This document shows, one piece after another, positions 45,307 through 51,264 of a DNA stretch of 51,264 bases; position 1 is the stretch's first letter; every line of letters starts with the position of its first letter. Below the pieces are notes generated by a model. It did no database searches. It was not told the origin of the DNA and saw nothing but the letters and a program-made list of their open reading frames with translations. Source of the stretch: Verrucomicrobiota bacterium (GTDB lineage Bacteria; Verrucomicrobiota; Verrucomicrobiia; Verrucomicrobiales; Akkermansiaceae); NCBI GenBank assembly GCA_026397725.1, contig JAPLUI010000086.1, positions 1-51,264 of the forward strand. The letters run 5' to 3'. Both the position numbers and the translations under genes were made by a program.

Positions 45307-45921
45307 ATGAACAAAACCAAGATAAGGAACCAATTAATGAGAATATCCAATCGAAGGATCGTAAAGGCGGGGTTGCTGGCGATCGCAGTGTGCGGCGGCT
45401 GGGCCACCGCGGCTTTCGCTGAAGATCCCGCACCCGCACAGATGAAGCTTTTCCTGCTGATCGGACAGTCGAACATGGCCGGACGCGGCAAAGTCGAGCC
45501 GCAAGACCAAGTGGTGAATCCACATATCTTCATGCTCACCAAAGATCTGAAATGGGTGCCCGCCAAGGACCCGTTGCACTTCGACAAGCCGGGGGTAGCG
45601 GGCGTAGGCCCGGGCTCGGAGTTCGCGCGTGAGATCCTCAAGGTCGATCCGAACGCCACCATCGGGCTCATCCCCTGCGCCGTCGGCGGCACCAGCCTCG
45701 ATCAGTGGAAAGCCGGCGGACCGCTTTACAACTCGGCCGTCGCCCGAACCAGAGAGGCCATAAAGCAAGGCAAACTCGCCGGCATGGACTGTAATGGTTC
45801 CATGCCCATTGGCAACGGAGATATCATGAAGCCGTTGTTCAAGATGCTTTCATTGCGCTCATCTGGATCAGTGGGTGCGGCGGGCGGCCTTGGGCTGGGC
45901 GACCTATCCCGGAAGCAATGA
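45307..45921 (+). CDS. SASA esterase N-terminal half fused to glycosidase scraps (probable pseudogene)
   Basis: 204 residues. Signal peptide AGLLAIAVCGGWATAAFA; an in-frame ATG at 45337 is an alternative start. The SASA domain has FLLIGQSNMAGRG (Ser55) and IPCAVGGTSLDQW, and follows the family up to REAIKQGKLAG. The WHQGE block should come next. Instead the frame reads NGSMPIGNGDI, a motif typical of the N-terminus of DUF5703/GH95-like glycosidases. About ten residues later it passes into sequence without family resemblance. So two deletion junctions lie within about 130 bp, leaving traces of at least two genes. The catalytic Asp/His block is absent, so the product should be inactive. Confidence 0.72.
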   Translation: MNKTKIRNQLMRISNRRIVKAGLLAIAVCGGWATAAFAEDPAPAQMKLFLLIGQSNMAGRGKVEPQDQVVNPHIFMLTKDLKWVPAKDPLHFDKPGVAGVGPGSEFAREILKVDPNATIGLIPCAVGGTSLDQWKAGGPLYNSAVARTREAIKQGKLAGMDCNGSMPIGNGDIMKPLFKMLSLRSSGSVGAAGGLGLGDLSRKQ

Positions 45922-46203
45922 TTCCTAACAAATAAAATTGTGATTTTGAAGGACACGACCCCAAATACTGGCCGAGCATGGCCGCGCCGAACTCCGCACC
46001 GCCCTGCTCTTCATCCACCAGGTCTGCAATGTCCTGCGCCGACAGAAATCCGCCTCCGCCGAGTGGCAGGCCACTTCCCGCCAGTGGTCCTTTAGGCGTG
46101 CGGATAGCGGTATCCTCAAGGTCCAGTTGGCGAGGGTGCGGAAGATTGCTGTTGCTAGGACGGCCATCTGCGGGTTAGAAGGGCGTCCTCAAACAAATCA
46201 GCC
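45922..46203 (+). other. Intergenic region with an unassigned coding-like patch
   Basis: 282 bp between the carbohydrate locus and the defence operon. A plus-strand frame is open from 45950 into the next gene. Between 45968 and 46140 it reads AEHGRAELRTALLFIHQVCN, VLRRQKSASAEWQATSRQW and FRRADSGILKVQLARVR. This has protein-like composition, but I do not recognise it and it has no obvious start. It may be a fragment. The promoter for the helicase operon must also lie here, but I cannot place it. Confidence 0.35.
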
Positions 46204-49200
46204 ATGCCGCGCATCTTTGACAACATCGCCCTCGACCTCCTGCCCGCACTGCGGGAAACGCTGGAGATTTCCCAGCGCTCTGATTTCTGCGTGGGCTACT
46301 TCAATTTGCGCGGCTGGAAATCCATTGATGCGCTGGTTGAAAAGTGGGTGGGCGGGGAAGGCCAGCAATGTCGCCTTCTTGTCGGGATGCAACGGCTGCC
46401 ACAGGACGAACTCCGCGAAGCCTACAGCCTCCTTCCGCAAGAAGACCAAATCAGCAATCAGGCCGTCATCCGGTTGAAGCGCCGGTTGGCCGAGGAGTTC
46501 CGTGCGCAACTCACGATTGGCGCTCCGACCGATGACGACGAGACGGGCTTGCGTCGGCTTTCCGCGCAACTCAAGGCGGGCAAGGTGGTCGTGAAGCTTC
46601 ATCTTCGGCACACGCTCCATGCCAAGCTCTACCTTTGCTTCCGTCCCGACCCTAACAATCCTATCACCGGCTTTCTTGGCTCTAGCAATCTCACTCTCTC
46701 CGGCCTCTCCAAACAAGGCGAACTCAATGTGGATGTGCTCGACCACGACGCCACCGAGAAGCTTTCCAAGTGGTTCAACGACCGCTGGGCCGACAAGTGG
46801 TGCATCGACATCACCAAGGAACTCATTCAAGTCATCGACGAAAGCTGGGCGCGAGCCGAATGCCCGCCGCCCTATCAGATTTACGTCAAGATGGCCTACC
46901 ATCTCGCCGAAGAAGCGCGGGCAGGTCTTTCCGAGTTCACCATTCCGGCGGATATGCGAGGTGTCTTGCTTGAGTTCCAGTCGGCGGCGGTTCGCATTGC
47001 CGCGCGGCATCTGGAAAAGCGCGGCGGCGTCATCCTCGGCGATGTCGTCGGACTTGGTAAAACGCTCATGGCCACCGCGCTGGCCCGCGTCTTCCAAGAT
47101 CCGCCGCGCTCCCTCGAAACGCTTATCCTCTGCCCGAAGAATCTCGTTGGCATGTGGAAAGACTACGCCTACCGCTACCGCCTGCTCGCCGAAGTCGTCT
47201 CGGTGACCCAGGCACAGAATGTCTTACCCGACCTCCGCCGCTTTCGCGTCGTCATCATTGACGAAAGCCACAACTTGCGAAACCGCGAGGGTCGCCGCTG
47301 GGCCGTGGTACGCGACTATATCTTTCGTAACGCCAGTAAGTGCATCCTCCTTTCCGCCACGCCCTACAACAAGGCTTACCTCGACCTCGCTAACCAGCTC
47401 CGGTTATTCCTTGAACCCGAGGATGTCGTCGGTATCCGCCCCGAGGAATATCTGCGCCGCGACTGCGATGGCCGTCCCGACGAGTTTACCCGCCGTCACC
47501 AGTGCCCGCTGAATTGCCTGTCCGCCTTTGAGAAAAGCGAGCATGCCGACGACTGGCGCGAGATGATGCGTCTCTTCATGGTCCGCCGCACACGCAGCTT
47601 CGTGGAGCGCAACTACGCTTTGACTGAGTGCCCAACTTGCCAGACCATTGTGACGGCCACCCAGGAAGCATGTCCTAACTGCGCCCGCGCCAAGATCAAT
47701 ACCGACCGCCGATTCCTCGTCTTGGAAGGTGGTATCCGTTTCCATTTTCCAAAACGCCTGCCCAAGTCGCTCCATTTCCGCATCCGCGACAAACACCCCG
47801 ACGACCAATACGCCAAACTCTACTCGGACATCGTCGTGGATACCGTGCGCGTGCTGCATCTCCCGCGTTATGGCCTGGCCAACTACCTCAAGGCCACGCT
47901 CGACGTGCCGCCGTCTTTCGCCGAATCCGAGGTCATGAAAAACCTCTCCCGCGCCGGAAAGCGGCTCATCGGGTTCTGTCGCACGAATCTTTTCAAACGA
48001 CTCGAAAGCAGTGGCCACTCGTTCCTCCTCTCCGTCCGCCGCCACATCCTGCGCAACTTCATATTCCTCCACGCGCTCGACAAGGGCCTGCCCGTGCCGG
48101 TAGGGACGCAGGACTCCTCGCTCTTCGACACCCGCAGCGATGACCACGACAGCGATAGCACCCTGTTTGGCGACGAGGAAAAGAAGGCCAAGGAACCTAC
48201 GGAAATCACCGCGCAATCTCTCGCCGATTTCGCCAGGGCGGGAGCTGGCGGATACGCCATCCTGAAAGCCGAACACGGCAGCAATTTCGAGTGGCTGCGC
48301 CCCGACCTTTTCGTTGATGACCTCGCGAAGCACTTGCGCCAGGATGCCGAGCGCCTGTTTTCCATCCTGCAACTCGCCGGTGACTGGCAGCCGGCAAAGG
48401 ACGAAAAACTCGCCGAACTCGAAAAACTCCTCACCAAGAAGCATCCCAAGGAAAAGGTGCTCCTCTTCTCGCAGTTCGCCGACACCGTCAGCTACCTCAA
48501 CGAACAACTGCGTTCACGCGGCCTCAAGAAATTCGCCGCCGTCACCGGCGACAGCGAAGACCCATCCGAATTCGCACGCCGATTCAGCCCGGAATCCAAC
48601 AAAGCGCGAGACAAGGTTTCCGCCTCCGACGAACTCCGCGTCCTCGTCGCCACCGATGTCCTCAGCGAAGGCCAGAACCTTCAGGACGCCGCCATCGTCG
48701 TGAATTACGACCTGCCGTGGGCCATCATCCGCCTCATCCAACGCGCTGGCCGCGTGGACCGTATCGGCCAGAAGTCGGAGGAAATCCTCTGCTATTCCTT
48801 CGTTCCTGCCGATGGCGTCGAACGCCTCATCCGGCTGCGTGCCCGCGTCCGCCAGCGCCTCCAGGAAAACGCCGAAGTCGTCGGCACGGACGAGACATTC
48901 TTCGAGGACGAGAAGCACGACGGTCTCATCCGCGACCTGTTCACCGAGAAGTCCGGCATCCTCGATGACCCCGAAGACAACGAAGTGGACCTCGCCTCGC
49001 TCGCCTATCAAATCTGGAAGAACGCCTGCGACATCGACCCGTCCCTCAAGAAAACCATCCCCGACATGGCCAACGTGGTCTTCTCCACCAAGGCCCTCTC
49101 CACCGTGCCGCCCAAGCCCGCCGGGGCGGGCGGAGCGAAGCCCGACGCCGGCGTCATGGTTTATGTCCGCACCGCCGACGGCAACGACGCCCTCGCCTGG

Positions 49201-49683
49201 GTGGATGAACAGGGCCGCACCGTCACCGAAAGCCAGCATGAAATCCTCCGTGCCGCCGCGTGCGAACCCGCCACGCCCGCGCTCCCGCGTCTGGCTGGCC
49301 ATCATGCGCTTGTGCAGCAGACCGTCACCGGGATTCATAAGGAACACGCCACCACCGGCGGTCAGCTTGGCAAACCCGCCAGCGCCCGCCGTCGCGTTTA
49401 CGAACGCCTCAAGGACTACGCCGCACAAGTGAAGGACAGCCTTTTCGACATCAAGCCGCTCCATAAGGCCATCGACGCCATCTACGAGACCCCGCTCACC
49501 GAGGCCGCTCGCGATCTCCTCAACCGTGAAATGAAGTCCGGCATTGATATCGAAAAGCTTGTCGAACTCGTCCTCTCGCTTCACGAGGAAGACCGCCTTT
49601 GCGTCCCGCAGGACGATGTCGAGGCCCGCGAACCCAAAATCATCTGCTCTCTCGGTATTGCCCAAGATCCCGCCACCCCATGA
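46204..49683 (+). CDS. PLD-like/SNF2 helicase of a defence or restriction system
   Basis: 1159 residues, no signal peptide, cytoplasmic. The N-terminal PLD-like nuclease-fold domain has His139-x-Lys141 (HAKLYL) followed by GSSNLTLSGL, a single HKD-type motif. The SNF2 ATPase has Walker A GDVVGLGKTLM (about 280-290), the DEAH-like box IIDESHN (about 353) and motif III LLSATPYN. A zinc-ribbon-like CPTC...CPNC lies at about 476-493. The helicase C domain has LLFSQFADTVSYL, VLVATDVLSEGQNLQ and QRAGRVDRIGQ. Such proteins travel with Eco57I-like methylases in restriction or phage-defence operons, including DISARM-like systems. The exact system type cannot be settled without the missing genes. Its stop overlaps the next start (ATGA, 49680-49683). 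It looks intact. Confidence 0.9.
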   Translation: MPRIFDNIALDLLPALRETLEISQRSDFCVGYFNLRGWKSIDALVEKWVGGEGQQCRLLVGMQRLPQDELREAYSLLPQEDQISNQAVIRLKRRLAEEFRAQLTIGAPTDDDETGLRRLSAQLKAGKVVVKLHLRHTLHAKLYLCFRPDPNNPITGFLGSSNLTLSGLSKQGELNVDVLDHDATEKLSKWFNDRWADKWCIDITKELIQVIDESWARAECPPPYQIYVKMAYHLAEEARAGLSEFTIPADMRGVLLEFQSAAVRIAARHLEKRGGVILGDVVGLGKTLMATALARVFQDPPRSLETLILCPKNLVGMWKDYAYRYRLLAEVVSVTQAQNVLPDLRRFRVVIIDESHNLRNREGRRWAVVRDYIFRNASKCILLSATPYNKAYLDLANQLRLFLEPEDVVGIRPEEYLRRDCDGRPDEFTRRHQCPLNCLSAFEKSEHADDWREMMRLFMVRRTRSFVERNYALTECPTCQTIVTATQEACPNCARAKINTDRRFLVLEGGIRFHFPKRLPKSLHFRIRDKHPDDQYAKLYSDIVVDTVRVLHLPRYGLANYLKATLDVPPSFAESEVMKNLSRAGKRLIGFCRTNLFKRLESSGHSFLLSVRRHILRNFIFLHALDKGLPVPVGTQDSSLFDTRSDDHDSDSTLFGDEEKKAKEPTEITAQSLADFARAGAGGYAILKAEHGSNFEWLRPDLFVDDLAKHLRQDAERLFSILQLAGDWQPAKDEKLAELEKLLTKKHPKEKVLLFSQFADTVSYLNEQLRSRGLKKFAAVTGDSEDPSEFARRFSPESNKARDKVSASDELRVLVATDVLSEGQNLQDAAIVVNYDLPWAIIRLIQRAGRVDRIGQKSEEILCYSFVPADGVERLIRLRARVRQRLQENAEVVGTDETFFEDEKHDGLIRDLFTEKSGILDDPEDNEVDLASLAYQIWKNACDIDPSLKKTIPDMANVVFSTKALSTVPPKPAGAGGAKPDAGVMVYVRTADGNDALAWVDEQGRTVTESQHEILRAAACEPATPALPRLAGHHALVQQTVTGIHKEHATTGGQLGKPASARRRVYERLKDYAAQVKDSLFDIKPLHKAIDAIYETPLTEAARDLLNREMKSGIDIEKLVELVLSLHEEDRLCVPQDDVEAREPKIICSLGIAQDPATP

Positions 49684-50237
49684 AACCCAACCCGCCCCTT
49701 GAATCGCTCATTCTCAGCCTGCGCCAGCAGAAGGTCATTCTCGACTCCGACCTTGCCGGACTCTACGGCGTGCCGACCAAGCGCCTGAACGAGCAGGTCA
49801 AACGCAATGCTGACCGGTTTCCCAAGGATTTCATGTTCCAATTGACCTTGGAAGAGCGGCTCGATTTGAAGTCGCAAATGGCGATTTCATGTGCGGACGC
49901 AGAATTGCCGAACCGGTCGCAAATTGCGACCGGTTCCCAGCGACACCGGGACCCGCGCTTTCTGCCCTACGCTTTCACCGAGCATGGCGCCCTCATGGCG
50001 GCCAATGTTCTCAACAGCCCGCAGGCCGTGAAAATGAGCGTCTATGTCGTGCGGGCCTTCATCAAACAGCGTGAAATCCTGCTCGCCCAAGCCGACGTAC
50101 TCAAGCGCCTGGCCCAGATGGATGCCAAACTCCTCCAGCACGATGACGTGCTGCGGCTCATCTGGAGCGAGTTGCAGCCGCTCCTGAGCCCTCCACCGTC
50201 ACCACCCAAGCGACAGATCGGCTTTCATCCTTCATAA
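49680..50237 (+). CDS. ORF6N-domain protein
   Basis: 185 residues from the ATG at 49680, which overlaps the helicase stop; the longer frame from 49599 runs inside the helicase gene and is not used. The ORF6N domain is clear: VILDSDLAGLYGVPTKRLNE, QVKRNADRFPKDFMFQLT, LPYAFTEHGALMAANVLNS and VYVVRAFIKQRE. ORF6N is a DNA-binding-type domain first described in phage and large DNA virus proteins, and it is often found inside restriction-modification operons. A coiled-coil-like tail (LAQADVLKRLAQMDAKLLQH) may dimerise. It may act as a regulator or antirepressor-like factor for the operon; this is inference. Confidence 0.9.
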   Translation: MKPNPPLESLILSLRQQKVILDSDLAGLYGVPTKRLNEQVKRNADRFPKDFMFQLTLEERLDLKSQMAISCADAELPNRSQIATGSQRHRDPRFLPYAFTEHGALMAANVLNSPQAVKMSVYVVRAFIKQREILLAQADVLKRLAQMDAKLLQHDDVLRLIWSELQPLLSPPPSPPKRQIGFHPS

Positions 50238-50249
50238 TTCATCCTTCAT
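50224..50249. repeat. Direct repeat TTCATCCTTCAT, two copies
   Basis: TTCATCCTTCAT at 50224-50235 and 50238-50249, separated by AA, spanning the ORF6N stop and the short gap before the methylase gene. The second copy lies 12 bp before the ATG, and no Shine-Dalgarno is present. Confidence 0.7.
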
Positions 50250-50261
50250 CCTTTCCCAAAG

Positions 50262-51191
50262 ATGCCACTCGACTTCCCACGCGCACGTCCGCTACTGCAA
50301 AGCTGCAATCTGCCCAAGCTCTTCATCGAAGAACTCGGCTGGGAGCCGGCCCGCCAAAAGCTCACCCTTCGCGCCGGGGAAACCGTTTACGCCTTCACCG
50401 CCATCGCCGAAAAACGCGGCTTCACCGCCTGGCTCTGCGAATCGCCCACCGGCGGCCTGCCCGACCACGCCACCCGTCTCAAGCTCGACCGCAAACTCTC
50501 CGAGACCAGCTTCGAGCATCTCATCGTCTTCGTCACCGGCGACCGCGCCAACCAGTCCTGGATGTGGGTTCGCCGCGCACAGGGGAAACCGCTCGCCGCC
50601 CGCACCCACGAGTATCACTGCGGCCAACCTGGAGACTCGCTCCTCCAAAAGCTCCAAATCCTCTACGTCTCGCTCGAAGAAGAGGAGCGTGGGGATGTTA
50701 ACACCCTGACCACGCCTATTCGCGTCAAGGCGGCTTTTGATGTTGAGCGCGTCACCAAGAAATTTTACGAGGACTTCAAGAAGCAACACACTGCTTTCCT
50801 TGGCCTCATTGATGGGTTTCCGCCACCTACGAAAGTCGAAGGCAAGAAGAAGTTCGACCCGGACCATGAATGGTATGCGTCCGTCATGCTCAACCGCCTG
50901 ATGTTCGTCTATTTCATCCAGCGCAAAGGTTTCCTCGACGGCGACCACGACTACCTCCGGACAAGACTTAACCGCGTCAAGAATGAACAGGGGGAGGACA
51001 AGTTCTACCGGTTCTACCGGCACTTTCTCTTGGAACTCTTTCACAATGGCCTGGGGTCAAAACCGCGCACGGCTGCCATTGAGAAGTTCCTCGGACGTGT
51101 TCCATATCTTAACGGTGGTATTTTTGTGGGCGGCGGCGTGAACGTCGGATGGAACGGGCGGTTTGAAAATCGGATGGTTAGGCACGGTTAG
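50262..51191 (+). CDS. Eco57I/type IIG-like DNA methylase-restriction protein, N-terminal part, cut by IS
   Basis: 309 residues in frame, but only about the first 288 belong to the gene. The sequence (LFIEELGWEPARQKLTLRAG, FEHLIVFVTGDRANQSWMWV, RVTKKFYEDFKKQHTAFLGL, YASVMLNRLMFVYFIQRKGF, PYLNGGIF) is the N-terminal region of large adenine-specific DNA methylase/nuclease fusions linked to helicases. The family is usually well over 900 residues, with the SAM-binding and NPPY motifs further on. Here, right after PYLNGGIF, the frame enters TGTGGGCGG... sequence that belongs to an IS end and stops at 51189. The methylase is therefore disrupted. If the rest is not encoded elsewhere, the system has lost modification, and host DNA would be unprotected if any nuclease activity remained. 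Confidence 0.8.
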   Translation: MPLDFPRARPLLQSCNLPKLFIEELGWEPARQKLTLRAGETVYAFTAIAEKRGFTAWLCESPTGGLPDHATRLKLDRKLSETSFEHLIVFVTGDRANQSWMWVRRAQGKPLAARTHEYHCGQPGDSLLQKLQILYVSLEEEERGDVNTLTTPIRVKAAFDVERVTKKFYEDFKKQHTAFLGLIDGFPPPTKVEGKKKFDPDHEWYASVMLNRLMFVYFIQRKGFLDGDHDYLRTRLNRVKNEQGEDKFYRFYRHFLLELFHNGLGSKPRTAAIEKFLGRVPYLNGGIFVGGGVNVGWNGRFENRMVRHG

Positions 51192-51264
51192 ATCGGGCGT
51201 TTGCCCGGGGGGGGATCAGTTTTCGATACGGTCTTTCATGCGGTAGCTGGGGCCTTCGATGACG
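51125..51264 (-). mobile_element. End of an IS21-like insertion sequence (continues past the window)
   Basis: The methylase frame breaks at TGTGGG (51125), a plausible IS end. The following 90 bp are noncoding, as in the end region of IS21-family elements. Just beyond lies the minus-strand C-terminus of an IstB-like protein. The other end and the target duplication are outside the window. Confidence 0.65.
51216..51264 (-). CDS. IstB-like IS21 helper ATPase, last residues (partial)
   Basis: Reading the minus strand from the window edge gives VIEGPSYRMKDRIEN and a stop (TGA at 51216-51218). 'VIEGxSYR' near the C-terminus is characteristic of IstB, the AAA+ helper of IS21-family transposition. 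Only about 15 residues are present, so the call depends on this motif and on the position next to an IS-like border. Confidence 0.6.
   Translation of the reverse strand, partial: VIEGPSYRMKDRIEN

Noticed and set aside
47404..48507. 367-codon minus-strand open frame opposite the helicase
   Set aside because: It overlaps conserved helicase sequence on the plus strand and has no motif of its own.
1..51264. Overrepresentation of CTAAC/GTTAG as an uptake or signal sequence
   Set aside because: A rough hand count gave around 55 on both strands, not above what base composition alone would give.
1..51264. CRISPR arrays, tRNA or rRNA genes, riboswitches
   Set aside because: No regularly spaced repeats, cloverleaf-like or rRNA sequence noticed anywhere in the window.

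Overview
The window looks like a chromosomal segment of a Verrucomicrobiota bacterium, probably from an environmental genome. The evidence is the family mix: DUF6288-type PDZ/HEAT proteins, sialate O-acetylesterase-like (SASA) esterases, GH95-type glycosidases, a sulfatase, very large LamG/Ig/autotransporter-strand proteins ending in a 'DPDGDG(M/I)TN' type tail, and propeller-type sensor kinases. Coding GC is high, and many starts lie in an AACACCATGAAAA context rather than behind a strong Shine-Dalgarno.

Region 1 (1-4920) holds the end of a DUF6288-type protein, a large exported SASA protein whose 3' end is broken, a second SASA remnant carrying a 205-bp MITE, and a fragment of a sugar-binding-type regulator. 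Region 2 (4943-7713, minus strand) is a histidine kinase/response regulator pair with a 4-bp overlap. Region 3 (7957-24225, plus) holds three giant exported modular proteins: LamG/Fn3/Ig, beta-helix, and LamG/DUF2341/SASA. A DUF6288 protein with two internal deletions follows. Region 4 (24345-28710) has another fragment of the same regulator family, a propeller histidine kinase and a second response regulator. Region 5 (28916-45921, plus) has an exported Ig/DUF4082-like protein, two intact DUF6288 proteins, an intact SASA esterase with a nested beta-sandwich, a GH95-like protein, a broken gene, a canonical GH95 fucosidase, an internally deleted sulfatase and a chimeric SASA remnant. Region 6 (46204-51264) is a defence-type operon: a PLD-SNF2 helicase, an ORF6N protein and an Eco57I-like methylase that is interrupted by the end of an IS21-like element.

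The carbohydrate genes suggest extracellular or periplasmic breakdown of an acetylated, sulfated, probably fucose-containing polysaccharide. SASA enzymes would remove acetyl groups, the sulfatase sulfate, and the GH95 enzymes fucose or a related sugar. The two kinase/regulator pairs probably control the locus. A C-run plus CATGCGAT element is found three times, each exactly 22 nt upstream of a possible -10 region. It precedes the first exported gene of region 3, the second response regulator and the first exported gene of region 5.

The most unusual feature is repeated internal deletion. At least five genes have lost a middle segment while both ends remain recognisable, and these sit beside intact paralogues. 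This may be real locus decay or reshuffling, or it may be an assembly effect; reads across the junctions would decide.
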